Shown: positions 37,140 through 49,264, counted from the first letter of the stretch. The stretch: DNA of 64,000 nucleotides from Sphagnum compactum (GCA_965153455.1 OZ234493.1:30618213-30682212); one strand, 5' to 3'. Numbers and translations are program-made. The notes: generated from the sequence alone by a model not told the origin.

Positions 37140-37785
37140 AAATAAATTAGATTAAGTACGTTGTCCGGGCTTATACCATGTCTCCCAAAATTTATAAATC
37201 AGTACATATGGCGTAAGACGATTTCACATTTCGAGGTTGGAATGGGATCGGGTGTTTTCACATCTTACCATAGTGCCCGGAGGCGCATAGCGATTAATGA
37301 ATAGAATAAAGAGTCTACCTGCCCAGTCGTAGGTTTCCTTTGTTCACTAAGGCAGGCTACATAGGTGCTCTTTGAACTATGCTAGATAGTCGCCCATCAC
37401 ACGACTCTCTAACTTTATTTTTTCGGATCTTTTGTCAACCTGCCCTCGGCCGCTTTTTTAAGTGAGTTGCTTGTCAAAGCGTCCCACTAAAGAGCCCACA
37501 AGGGAGATGATGGCGCAGCAGGCTACGACAAATCAAACTTGTCTAGGTGCTTAGGACCTTGCCGCCGCCTTGACAAGTGTATAGGCCCTTTTTATCTTGC
37601 TCAAGGCCACACTAGGAAATTTACAAGCTCACTCCATGCAAGATGGAGATTGACGTTTTTACTTTTAAGAAAAAGACCTTGGCCTCCTCTTCATTTCAAA
37701 GAAATGAAAACCCAATCCCTTTTGTTTGGCCATAGTAATCAAGGTGCGTTGTACACAATGGCCTTGTCATCAATTTAATAACAAA
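37140..37785. other. Probable extent of the mitochondrial DNA insertion
   Basis: The higher-GC sequence around rrn5, especially 37285-37780, differs in composition from both flanks and is likely co-transferred mitochondrial spacer. I do not recognise the end of the 18S rRNA gene, which lies upstream of rrn5 in many plants, nor a tRNA. The limits are set only by composition, with AT-rich nuclear DNA resuming at about 37785. Confidence 0.4.
37163..37282 (-). pseudogene. rrn5: Mitochondrial 5S rRNA gene copy in nuclear DNA (NUMT)
   Basis: On the minus strand the sequence runs from CCGGGCACTATGG to GACATGGTATAAGCCCGGAC, about 120 bases, and follows plant mitochondrial 5S rRNA throughout, including GTGAAAACACCCGATCCCAT and the block CGCCATATGTACTGA. 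The closing helix (CCGGGC with GCCCGG) is intact. Differences from the plant consensus I remember are mostly transitions (ACGG to ATGG, GAGACG to AAGATG, CCGACC to CCAACC, CTTGCG to CTTACG), the pattern expected of methylated cytosines decaying after transfer to the nucleus. In the organelle this RNA is part of the large ribosomal subunit; here it is taken to be inert. An active nuclear copy is unlikely. Confidence 0.9.
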
Positions 37786-37789
37786 AATT

Positions 37790-40700
37790 GATATTGTACG
37801 GTAAATTGATCATATCTAGGGAAAAAATAAAAAATAAAAATATTTTAATGTACATCATCATGTCATGTTGTTGTAAAAAAAATTGTAATGATTCTTTTCA
37901 ATTTTTTAACATCACAATAGTTATGAGGAACTCAAAAGGGATCTCACATTAAATGATGACATGTTTTATAAACCTATCTAAACATTTAAAAGGTTGTTAC
38001 TAGACCAAAACTAATAGGGAAATGTTAAAATATGATTTTCAATTTTTTGGAAATCTAATGATTTTTTTCTCCCAAATAAAAAACATATTTATTTTTCATA
38101 TTTATTTTTCACATTTGTGCAAAATTTCAAACTAAAAAAAAAAACTCATCATCACATGTGTATGACAAGTGCCATAATTCTTTTTGGAAAAAGTAGTTTC
38201 ATCTTTAGTTTTGTGGGTTTAGTCACTTGGGGCTAGGTGCACATGCAAGGAGGACACAAAAAAAAACAAATTGTCAAAAAATGAATATGAATATTTTTAC
38301 AATCAAATTAGGATGAATCATCTCACCTAGTTTCTAAGGGCCAAAATCTCTTGAAACTCCTATACATTATAATGATTCTCAATTTACCCAATATCCTTGC
38401 TTTACAATGCAAGGCCAATAAAGTTGGAATAGTGAACGGGTGACTTTTACATCCAAATATGTTTTGGCATTGTTTTATCATCACCTCTGTTGCGTTCACA
38501 TGCCTCCCTAAACACCTGCATTACTTACACATGAAAAACCACACATTTGATGAAATTACAACATATAAACTTGTCTTGTAACCTTGGGCTAATCTTAACC
38601 TCTAAGCAGGTGGGATTAAAACTCGTTGCGAATTTCCCAAGTGATCCAAGGCCTTGTCACCCAAGATTATCATCTTCCATCTTCTGGCCTAACCACAAAT
38701 TTGTTTAGTTCAAGGACTTAGCGTATCAAAAATATCACCTCGGACCCCTTTTCCCAAACCCTCACTCGCCAACACTATGCAAGTCATGAATCTATCAAAC
38801 CAGGAATCCAACCCAGCCCAACACTTAGACTTGTAATCCAAGCCATTGCGAGGGTTGCCCCACAATGGTTTGGACTTGAGATACGACTAGACAAATCTCC
38901 ACACTTGAAGGTCCGCCTAAAAGGGCATGTCATTGACCCTTTCATGGGAACATACATGGTTGTAATTGGGCTTTTTTTAAGGAGTTCAGGTGTAGGATTC
39001 TTCTTTTTTTTAAAAGAAAGTTTAGGATGAATTCATGAAAAGGTGACCTTTTCAAAAGTTAAGGTAGTCAAGCCACACCGTGGTGGTACTTTAAAATCAT
39101 GAAACGCCTTCTCTGAAAATATACAAAAGACATAAAGGTAGAGGTGTGAAGGTGCTTGTGCGTGATCAGCAGGAACTTATGAACTCACAACATGCTTTTG
39201 CATCTTCAGAACTTTTTAAAAATTTGTTGATAGTTTTCCTCTGTTAACAAGAAACCTCACATCTACATGGCAATAACTTGCTTCAAGAAAACTCAATTGG
39301 GTTGCCCGAAGGAAAATAACTTGCAAGTGTTTCTTTATCTTGGCATCTTGCTCTCAATTCTAACACAGATACATAAGAACTTCTGTTAACATACTTTTGA
39401 GTACCAAGTTGTAAGGTTAAAATAATGCGGTTCTACATGGCCCCCCACCCCCTCACCCCCTCCCACTTGATTTCCAATATTCACAAAGGCTGCCAACCTA
39501 TGGTCCAATTCCAAGATAATGTGGAATGTTATAGTTACTTATTTTGTTGTTCCTCCAATACACTAAATCCAAAAATCACTGCTGACCTACTACAGGCAGT
39601 CAGTTTTTGACACCATGAGATTTTGACATCTAGTTAGAGCTTACTTGACGCTCCTGTAACTTCTCCCTTATCCTTTTTCTTATTCCTTTGTACATTTTCC
39701 AAATCTACAGTGTGTTTATAAATAAAGTTTTGCAGGGTTTCATAAAAAAAATCATCCTGTATTTACTGAGTAAACGTGACTATAGTTTTATTTTGCTGAA
39801 TGAGCATAGATAATTTGGTTCTTCAATGCAGCCAAGGTGAACCAGCACCCACCTTCTTGAGTTAGGCATTTTAGTGACCATGTTCAACCCAGGAAATGAC
39901 AAATTTGGATACAGAGAGACCTTGATTTCATCTTCAAATGGAATATTTACCACAGTTAGAATCAAACTAAAACATTCATGATTTTTACCATAAACCTTGC
40001 TTCAAAGTACCACTTTGGGTAAACAGGTACCTGCTACCTATCCCCAAGTTTCCACACTGCATTAGGTAGCAAGCAAGCAAGGAATTTTGTTTGACAAAAC
40101 AAATTGTGGGTTTGGTCACTTGAGGTTTTGCCCACTTGTTATGTTGTAATACCCTTCATATGTGAGACAAGCTTGTCTCTTGGTCTATGTTGGAACCAAA
40201 AATGATAATGAAGTTCACCAAATGATGAGTGGTTAGTGGAAAAAGCCATGTGCAAGTTAACTACTGAATCAGATCCGATAATCTGAATATGATCATGGAA
40301 TCAGGCCAAAATGGGTGGAACGCACGTGTGTTTACAACTATACCCACCTAAGTATAAATTGGGACACAATCAGATCCAACATCAATAGATTAAATCCTGG
40401 CAACCCTATAGGGATACTGTAGTGATGGGAACATTTGCGATAATTCCAGGGAACTTTGGGGGTACCATGTATTGAACTTTGATCAGAACACTTGAAAAAC
40501 TCATTACATGGGGAACAATTTGGGAACTTGATGGGACCACAGAAGGAACATTGAGAACAAAATAGATCCACACACCCCCACCTTCCCCAAAAGGAAAAAA
40601 ACCTGGGCCCCCTGGGTGCATACTGCCTCACCTCATTGGCTGCAAGAAATTGTTTTGCCTACAGTGTTCTTTGCGATTTTTGGCCTAGGCTACTGTCAGG

Positions 40701-40865
40701 GGCATGAACTTAGGGTGTATATATATATATTGGGATCCACAGCCAAAAGTGATGCCCTTTTTTGTTTTGTTCCCCAATGTCCCTGGAAAATGGGTAAAAG
40801 TTCAATACCAAAAAGTTTGTACTTCTCTCTCTCCCTTGTACAAATACGTTTTCCTTATGTGAAAA
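37790..40865. other. Intergenic DNA, no gene recognised
   Basis: AT-rich, with a C-rich run at about 39440-39470. A short inverted repeat (TGCTACCTA/TAGGTAGCA) lies near 40033-40072. A GGTGAACCAGCACC word near 39837 is the reverse complement of a repeat word at 24505. No protein-like frame is convincing. Confidence 0.4.
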
Positions 40866-40871
40866 CTGTAA

Positions 40872-41161
40872 GAGCATCTCCACCCCCACACCAGCAAACA
40901 CCCCTTTTCATTAAATCTTGCAGCAAGATAGTGCAAATCCTGCTGTACTCCGGTATTAATGGTCCATTTTACAGTGGTCCATTCTTTCTACTACGAATTT
41001 GGACAGTGACTATTACTCGTTCAGATGCAAAGACACAAATGGTCTTTGAATGTTGAAATGGACCTTTATGACATTTGTGGGTGGGGACAGTGATCATTAA
41101 ACAGTATTCTATTATATTCCATAATAAAGGCGTTGTTTACTGTGTTCGGGTGGAGATGCTC
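40872..41161. mobile_element. Tourist-like MITE (PIF/Harbinger type), 290 bp
   Basis: Both ends are GAGCATCTCCACCC (14 bp, perfect inverted repeat, with weaker similarity beyond). TAA flanks the element on both sides (40869-40871 and 41162-41164), giving the 3-bp target duplication of PIF/Harbinger. GAGCATCTCCA termini are widespread among plant MITEs. The interior is non-coding. Confidence 0.88.
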
Positions 41162-41164
41162 TAA

Positions 41165-42200
41165 GGGTCCAAAACTTATCCTGTATATCTTGTATCACCT
41201 CAAGGATTTTATTTTGTTGCAGCAATTTGGAATCTTGTGGGATTGGGGGAGTGTACACTCCCTTGGTTCGATTACCAATACCATACTACCTTTTCGTGTT
41301 CAGCACTTGGGTGTCAGATAATTATTTTACTGTTCAAATTTAACTGCGAAAGTAAAAATAAAATTATGAAATTTCGGCAACAAATATAGCCAATTTTTTT
41401 CGCAGATTCTTTGGAATCTGAACCTCTAATGTATTGAAAAAATTCACAACATTTTCTAGAGCTTGTTTTTGCAAAAATGGGAGAAATAAAATTCTATTAA
41501 TTATAAGAGAAAGAAATGTTGTCAATTATTTTAAAAATTCGTAAAGTCACCTCGAGTCTCACACTGTGTTACGCCTTGTATTTTAATTTTCACCCTAAGT
41601 CCGACGCATCCGTAAAGTCACCCTGAGTTAGAGGGTTTTGGGAAAACACAAGGTGAATCAAGGGTTGACTGCATTGACTGTCCAACTTTTGAACAATGAA
41701 TTAATTGAGCATTGGAGGAGGTGGGGGCGTGGGGGTGGCAGGGTTATTTCATGAACTCATAAGGCCAGGGGGGGAGAGGGCACAGATTCTTTTTTTTAAA
41801 TATTGGGGCTATTTGGGGGGTTTGATTGGAAGCAACGTTTTTTACTTCGAAAACTTCCCCCAATGGCGACCCCAAAATTAACCCCTTGACTCTCTCAAAG
41901 GGTTTCTTTATGAAAATTTTCAATAACTTTGGCAAAAAAAATAGGTGATGTTTGGAGGGGTTGGGGGAGGGTTCTTTTATGGCTGGTTTGCGGATCATCA
42001 CCTAAGGCACTTTGGATACCTATCTATTTAGGTTAGGGGTATATAAACTCAAACAACTCTCAATTATCCTTTTCTTTTTGCAAGTGCCATTCCAAAGAAA
42101 CTCTTTTGGACCATAAGATAATTTTGTTTGGGTTTAGGGTTTCAAGTTCACTTTTTTTGGGGGGGGGGAGGACCCTATTTCATTCCCACTCCCAATTTGT
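41165..42200. other. Intergenic DNA before the Harbinger remnant; repeated GTAAAGTCACC word
   Basis: GTAAAGTCACC occurs at 41541 and 41612 and also at 2702, each time near TCACCCT or TCTCACACTG phrases; it may belong to the edge of an unclassified element. A G10 run lies at about 42160-42169. The part from about 41640 could be the 5' flank of the transposon that follows. No gene is recognised. Confidence 0.35.
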
Positions 42201-42205
42201 TATTT

Positions 42206-43140
42206 ATGAAGTTTGTTGCACCTAGTCTTGATTCAAGCTCCTCAAGTAGCAATGAGGAGCTCCTTGATGAGATTGATGTCGAACATCAAATTGCGGTGCA
42301 AGCCACAATCGCATGTGTCAACACTTGGGAGTTTTTCACACTAACAAAATTGGAAGAGGGTGGTGGGCAATCTATGGACACTAACATAGGCGTGCGAGAC
42401 GTCTCAACGACCATGTGGGCCACGCCAAGTTTGTTCAAATCCTTAACCAATTTCAGTTTGATTGAATTTGAAAAATTGGCGCAACTTGTGGTCCTTAACA
42501 TCATTGGTCATGTGAGGTCCATTGGGGAACCACACCACATTTTTGGGCAACCATCCAAGTTGACCCTAGAACAACACTTGCGCAACTTCATACTACATAT
42601 GAAGCACAATAACATCACTAGATATGATGCATTCCAATGGAATTAGAGCAAGAGTGCAATAAATGATGATGGCATCTTTATTGCATCTTGCATCAATTCC
42701 AACGTTGCCAATGAGATCTGGTGGCCCACTATTGAAGAGCGTTAAGTCTTGGCTACGCAACTTCCATAGTTTTAAGGCTGCATCAGATTTATTGATAGTA
42801 CTTTCATCAAAATCTATAAGCCTTGGAACAATTTAACCCATCAAAATTGGTTTAATGGGTGAAAGAAGATGTATTGCATGAACAACATAGTGGTGGTGGA
42901 CCACCATGGGTTGTTCATATATTTGGACCTCAAGTACTTCGAGTCATTCCATGACGTTAGTATCTTGCGACAATCAGACATCCACATGAACTAACGTCAA
43001 CGTTTTGTTCACACATATGAATACTTTGAGTACTTGTTGGGTGATCCGAGCCAGTACATGGGTGAGGATATGTTTGTGATGCAACGCATTGGGAGGCACA
43101 AGTTGGCACCTAAAGTTAATTTTGCTACACTGTAGCTTAT
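42206..43140 (+). mobile_element. Decayed PIF/Harbinger transposase (HARBI1-like nuclease)
   Basis: An intact frame from ATG 42206 to the stop at 42644 carries a Ser-rich start (SSSSSSNEELLDEIDVEHQ) and then SLIEFEKLAQLVV...IGEPHHIFGQPSKLT and HNNITRYDAFQWN, an N-terminal part typical of this superfamily. The reading continues past the stop with homologous text: INDDGIFIASCIN, RFIDSTFIKI (the FIDGT catalytic Asp region), KKMYCMNNIVVVDHHGLFIY, DL.Y..SFHDVSILRQSDIH (second catalytic Asp in SFHD) and GEDMFVMQRIGRHKLAPKV. The interruptions fall at positions expected to be Gln or Arg, plus one Trp. The protein would normally be a DDE nuclease cutting at TWA targets. It is inactive here. The final acidic residue region is not found. 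Confidence 0.82.
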
Positions 43141-43194
43141 AACAAAATGCATACATGCATTTTTTTTTAAACCTCCATCTCATTTCATTTGTAT

Positions 43195-43668
43195 TTAATA
43201 GTTTAGGACTTTTAGGGTTAGGGCTTACATTTTAGGATTTTGGGTTTGTTTTTAGAATCTAAGGTTTGGATTTAAACTTTAATGTTCAATGTTTCAATGT
43301 ATAAGTTTTAGGTTTAGATGTTAAGATTTAAAGTTTAGGATTAGGTTTTAAGGTCAAGTTTTAGAGGTTAAGGTTTATGTTAGGGTTAAGATTAGGCTAT
43401 TAGTTTAGGTTTAGGCTTTAAGGTTATGTGAAAGGGTTTAAGGGTTAAAGTTAGGATAAGGGTTAGGATTTAGGGTTTACAGTTTGGGTTTAGGTTTTAA
43501 AGTTAAGTTTTTGGCTTTGGGTTTAGGATTAGGTTTTAAGAACTAGTTTTAAGTTTAAGTTTTAGGGTTTATTTATAGGGGTTAGGGTTTAGGTTACGGT
43601 TAGGATTAGGCTTTTAGTTTAGGTTTAGGCTTTAAGGTTATGTTTTAGGGTTTAAGGGTTAAGGTCCA
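43195..43668. repeat. Interstitial telomere-like (TTTAGGG-related) repeats
   Basis: The stretch is built from variants of TTTAGGGTTTAGG (plant telomere unit TTTAGGG), such as GTTAGGGTTTAGG and TTTAAGGTTTAGG. A higher-order duplication of about 214 bp is visible: ATTAGGCTATTAGTTTAGGT at 43391 recurs as ATTAGGCTTTTAGTTTAGGT at 43605 with closely matching continuation. The array lies directly after the Harbinger remnant and immediately before the dispersed repeat at 43672. Confidence 0.75.
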
Positions 43669-43671
43669 AGC

Positions 43672-44170
43672 ATGCTAAAGTATGCCCAAAAAGTAGTTCT
43701 CAAAGGCAAAAAAATAGAATATGTAAAAGAAGGCTTTAAAAGTAGAAGATGATTATTAAGATTGAACTTTTGAATCATATGAGCTAATCAAATGTGGGAT
43801 GGAAACATTTTCTTAATTTAGAGATTTAATATGAACTTTAAAAAATACCTACTTGTTAGATACTTTCCAAAATTACATTACTGTCACATTTGCATACAAG
43901 TAACCATTTATGAAACCAAGCATATGGTTCATTTAAGAATTATTTAAAGCATGTTATTCAAAGTTTGAAATAAAAAATGCAAATTATATACACATAGAAA
44001 AATATGTTATGCATGTTATTTTTTGCCACAATGAAAACATACTTTGAGAGGGTTCAAATTGTGTAAATTGAATAATTTTAATAACAAAAGATGCATAATG
44101 GAGGTCATTTGTGCATAGGAGCACTATTCCAAAATTATGGCAACTTTTGGCCACACATGTGTAATTTCAA
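43672..44170. repeat. Dispersed repeat, partner of 4430-4960
   Basis: It begins CATGCTAAAGTATGCCCAAAAAG, cf. CATGCTAAAGTATACCAAAAAAA at about 4436, and continues with several short matches in the same order, ending with GAGGTCATTTGTGCATAGGAG-like text. The class is unknown; no open frame is preserved. Confidence 0.45.
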
Positions 44171-44174
44171 AGGG

Positions 44175-46335
44175 CTGGAGAAGCAAATAACAAGTATCCT
44201 TCAATCTAAGCAAGTAGATTCAAATAGGTTGTTACCACATTTTAGCCATCAGATGGAGCTTTAAGGCTTGATGGTCACCATTGGATGGAGGGGTTTTAAC
44301 TAAGTATTTGACATTGCAATGCGGGATCATAGGGCAAGAGCAAGGCATGGGGTTTGCATTGGTGGGGCTTGCAAACTCTGTGATTTTCTATTGCCACCTC
44401 TAAGCTTTTCCCAATGCCCTAGCAATTGCAATGTAGTGCAAGTTAACAATGTAGCATCATGAGGCATGTAATAATGGGTGGGAGATAGTAACATCAAACA
44501 ATTATAGAATGCGATGACAATTAAACTTGGGCATCAACAAATACGGGTGTTCAAAGGGTATGGCCTTCCTCACACTCCTCAATCTCACTTGTTTTGCTTT
44601 GTTTTCCTCCTCAATATTAATTTCATCAATCTCTTATTTACCTAATGTATTCATGATGTACATGTTCTTGTTTTTTTTTGTAGTTGGCTCTTTGGTCGCT
44701 TCTTCTATCTTGAAAAGCCAAGAGCTTGCTTCTTTGTCTCAAACACGAAGCGTCACAAGGTAAGACGAATAGCCAGTGACAAAACAAGGGATCAGTTTGT
44801 TAATGGGGCAAAGGTGGTTTGCTTGGGAGTTTGGAAACGGTGCTAAAGCGAAGCTCCAATTATTGTTGCAAGGAAACATGTATCGATTCTTTTCTTACTC
44901 ACTCCTTGGTCATGGTCGGCTATTTTAATTTGTATTGTAACAAATTGTCAAGTGTAGATTAGGTCTCCTTGTAAACATATGTTTTGCCTTGCTCTAAGTG
45001 TTATGTGGATATGTTGTTATATCACATAAGTTTTAAAAGTGGTTGGATTTGTTTTGTGAGATTGAATATCTATGTACAAGCAAAAAACATGGCTTCATTT
45101 TTTATTCCAATCATTGTTTGTTGCAAGCATGAATAGAACCTTAGGAATCATAGAATTAATCTTTTGCATGGTGATTATCTTGTCTTATTACATATAAATC
45201 AATATCTTGTGTTATTTCAATTCCCACATTTTGTTGGATTTTTGTGGGGATGTTAAACAGTCAAGGGTTCTAAATTAACTCCTTTAAACAATTGTAAATT
45301 GGGAGGTGTGAAAGTAAAAACATAGTAAAAGGAACCATGGCGACCAAGGTCAAAGTCTTTACCAAGGATTGCATTTTACACGTGTCCTACATGTATTGGT
45401 CTATTAAATATCAAAACTATATTTTAAATGTAATTTTTGGAACTGGATATTAATATCGAAACCAAAAATACTCATATTATAACAAAACCTATTTTTTTTG
45501 CATGAGGATTTAGATTATAATCAAATGTATAATTTTTCTTTAACCATGCTGAAAATTTTGAACTTTTTTGACCATTAAGGACATTTAGAATCAAAATCAA
45601 TGACATGTTCATTTAAAAATATAAACACATGTGGCCCTACTTATGAAATATAATAAAGCCCATAATAAATTTGATGAAGGTTTGAGTAACAAAAAGCACA
45701 TCCAAATTTTAGAGTCCTTAAAAGGACCTTGTCAACAAGTGTTTTGTGTATGACAAAGGACTCTAATAACATAATGAAATGAATCCAAATTCATAGGAGT
45801 CCAATTTCATGAGCACCCAAACACAATTACAAATTATGGATAAATAATTCATTAAATACAATTAATGGTGATTTTCCAAAGTAATGTAAATGTAGTTTTA
45901 AATATTGTCAACAACTTCCTTGGCTCCTTTTACTATGAATGTACCTGTTAGTACACAAGTGGTTCTTTCCTATACATATGTGTTTACTTGAATCAATTAT
46001 AAACTACAAGCTTGTCTATGGAGATAACAAAAAAATGTATATGTGAATGTGGTTCTACTTATGTTTCCCAGTCTCTCATGCAAGTAAACCTGCAACTGTT
46101 TGTTATTCAATGTGTAGTGTAACTCATTTTTTCTAATGACCTCATTTATACAATGGTTTAATCTAATGGCCAATAAGAGGAATGCGATAATGTCCCAGGC
46201 TCAAAGACTTGCAACTACAAAAGTTCGACGTGAAACTACAAAAGCTTGACAAGCTGCAATAATAAGTGAAGTTGCTACTACAACAACTCGATAATGGCAA
46301 GGTTCCATTCTTCCTAGATTACACTTTAATATTCT
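44175..46335. other. AT-rich intergenic DNA, no gene recognised
   Basis: One hydrophobic open frame at 44527-44763 (plus) has two stretches able to span a membrane but resembles no known protein and lacks supporting signals. Otherwise only low-complexity AT-rich sequence. Confidence 0.4.
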
Positions 46336-46340
46336 ACAAT

Positions 46341-47306
46341 TCATGTGTGTGTACTATAATGTTTGCAGATGATCACATCTAGATTTGATGTTTCCATCCA
46401 TGGGTTCATGTAGGTGCGCCAAGGATCATGAAAGGAAAAAGGCTCAACGTGAAAGACAACATGCATTGGCATGGAAAAATAAATCTCCAAGATATTTTGG
46501 CAACACCAATATCCATTGATAATCATATAAATAGAAAGTGGAGAAAATGCGTTATTGTTGCTAATGGCCTTAATAATCTCTTGCATGATGTTGCCCTCAA
46601 CTTCATATGCTAACATCCACCTTTGCTCTTAATAGGGCCTCTCGATCTTCCACACTGACCTCTAAGTTGTTGGCGAAAGTGGCCAGGTTTTTTTATTGGG
46701 ATTGTTGCATTTCAAATTTAGTCATGGTGTGTTCAAGAGTTCGAACAAGTGGGGGTGTAGTAGGTCTTAATGACAATCTAGGTGTTTTATTAGACACAGG
46801 GCTAGGGTTATGTGTAAAATTTGGAAAGGATTGAGAAGAAAGGCTTGATGTACTTTCTACCATTCATTAACGCCTTTTCAACACATTCCTTGATGCATGT
46901 TTATCAGTTATCTTAAATTGTGCAACAACATGATCAAATTGTAGGGTAGCCCTCTCCATGCCCTATTCATTTGATGTGCCAATCTTCAATTCCTTCAAGC
47001 ATTCCCATAACATATTCTTCAAACTTTTAGGATGAAATTCAAAATCTAAAATTGCTTCCTATAGTCCTTGTACACAACTTTCCAAACCTGACCAGGTATA
47101 AGTTGTGTCACATTGCTCCTCTCCCGAAAATAGAGCATGAAATGGTGGTTGTATGATGCGGCAATAGAACTTAGGTGCACAAAATCCACAATGCACCTAA
47201 GGTTTTTGTATTTCTGAAGAGTTTTTGTGGGCCTCGTGCAGCCTACTAGTTCAAGGTCACTTTCTTGTGTGTCAAAATAAAAACCTTCCATACCTACAAT
47301 AACCAT
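46341..47306 (-). pseudogene. Unidentified decayed coding region
   Basis: On the minus strand a coherent protein-like text begins at 47306 (SDLELVGCTRPTKTLQKYK, then NHHFMLYFRERSNVTQLIPG, VWKVVYKDYRKQF). It continues after a frame change with NFEFHPKSLKNMLWECLKEL and VVAQFKITDKHASRNVLKRR, then a Ser/Thr/Pro-rich part. Stops and frame changes interrupt it. A separate open frame at 46616-46341 follows. I recognise no domain. It is likely a decayed gene or transposon-carried protein; the region has no repeat that would define its ends. Confidence 0.4.
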
Positions 47307-47309
47307 CGA

Positions 47310-48335
47310 AGGTTCTTTTAAAAAACTAAAATTTTGAAACTCCTAGTTTGGATTTAGGACTAGAGTTTCTTTTCAAAAATTGGATCTAGACAACACTAGT
47401 TTGGAATTAGGACCGAAAGTTCTAAAACATTTATGATATTGAGAGAGAGAATTTCATTGAAAAATAGGGCTTCAATAGAGTTAGAAAGTTTGATGATCAA
47501 ACCTAGAGAGAGTATGTGTGTGAACCTAAACTATAGAAAAAATGAAATTGAGGATTGAGGTAGAGAAAGAGAGCCAAGGTTCTAACAAATAGAGAGTGTG
47601 AGTCATTGATAGTGGGACTCAATAGACATACATATAGGATTTGATGGTTAAAGGCAAAATAAAAGTGATTCACTTTGAAAGAACATGTAGGATTCTAACA
47701 AAGAGGCTAGAGAAAGTTTAATTTCATGGAAAATCGACTTCTCTTGGGAATTTTGCAAGTGTAATAGGGTTGTAATTCCTTCCCCAATTCAAATTGTGGG
47801 ATTTGTTGAACCAGGACACTCCCATTGCAAACAACAACAGAAGTTTCAATCAAAGTTCCTAGCCCATGTGTAGCACAAATCAAGAAGGTCAAAGTCAGCT
47901 AATCAAAAATGAATATAGAACGTGTGAAAGATAGATTTTGATAAGTTAGAGAAAATGACAGAGACGACAATGTGAGTGGTTAAAACTAGACCCATGCTTT
48001 CACAAATAGTCACCAGGGAATTTGGACTTAAAGATGTTCAAGAGGTTCAAAGCTTTGGAGGTGCTTGACCTTTCACATGTTGATGCATTTATGAGATCCA
48101 AAGCATCAATATAAGCCCATAATAAATAAGGTCTAAGGTTATGATTAGAAACCTTACAAAAATGATGTCTACATCCCTCCATGTTCAATCCAACTTTTGT
48201 ATTACACTCTCATCAAAACCCTATCTACCAACTATCAGACTAGAAGCTGAATTGGGTAAAACATTTAGAGGTAGGATATTGAAAAAAATGTAAAACTCTA
48301 GCTAGAAGAAAAGAATTTTTTGTTGATCAATGTCA
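47310..48335. other. Intergenic DNA, no gene recognised
   Basis: Short open frames on the minus strand (47892-47707 and 48188-48000) have no recognised features. AGAGAG words begin to appear, leading into the GA-rich arrays. Confidence 0.35.
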
Positions 48336-48339
48336 CAAA

Positions 48340-48640
48340 GAGAAAATGAGAGAGAGAGAGATTCTAATAGTTATGAAAGAGTGTGAGAGAGAAGATTAGA
48401 TGGTGTGAGTCAGCTAATCAAAAGTTTAAAGAGAGAGTGAGAGAGAGTCGAAATTCTGATAGGTTTTAGAGAATGAGAAAAGCTTGAGGTAGTGTGAGTG
48501 GGAAGGATATGGTGACAGAGTTTGTTGAATGCAAGTCTAGAGAGAGAGAGTAAGAGAGAAAGGTTAAATTCTGATAGATTAGAGAGAGGATGAGATTTTG
48601 ACATAATTGAGAAAGTTAGAAAGGGATTTTGACAAACTAG
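48340..48640. repeat. GA-rich degenerate minisatellite, block 1
   Basis: GAGAGAGAG runs alternate with phrases such as ATTCTGATAG.TTAGAGA and GATGAGATTTTGACA. The internal phrase GTGTGAGTGGGAAGGATA...ACAGAGTTTG at about 48493 links it to block 2. One strand is almost purely purine over long stretches. Confidence 0.75.
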
Positions 48641-49264
48641 AAAGGGGTGAAAGCATGGTAAAGTATATAATTCAATTACCTTGGCAATCTACTTGTCAAG
48701 CTAACAAGAAATAGGATTAAAACCCATCATAAAATTATTATACATTTAATATTTTTATTTAAGTGATGAAAAACAATATACTTCTTCACTATTATGAAAT
48801 TTTTTAAAAATTTACATTGTAAAAGTAGGTTCCAAGTAGACTTTTCTAAATGTAAGTAGCTTTTGAAACATAATTTTTGCAATGTAACATTTGTTTCAAA
48901 TATGTGTCGAGTATATTCTACCAAAGATAAAGTAAAATTTATTTATTTTCCTTTGAATATACAATGATCTTTATGTTATGACTTTACACAAATCTATTTC
49001 ATTAAATTTTCTAATGAAAAAGTACTTTTGAACACCATATTGGCCAGTCAAATTCAAAAGTACTTGTGCCCTACTTTTATTATTCCAAAGTTTCTCAAAG
49101 TTTGTATTCAACTTAATACAAACCCAATGGAAAGCACCATGGTTTTAAAATGAAATTTAAGTAAAAATTGGATCTACTTTCTTGTGTTTTTGTGAAAAAT
49201 TGTCTTTTTTTAAACTTGATCTTTTCTTGTCAACTTTTTTTGTATAAAATACCATGGTTTCACA

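Noticed and set aside
40616-41056. 146-codon plus-strand frame
   Set aside because: Its 3' half lies inside the MITE at 40872-41161, and it has no domain; an open frame by chance.
41264-41275. GGTTCGATTA resembling a tRNA T loop
   Set aside because: No A box, no D arm and no acceptor stem around it.
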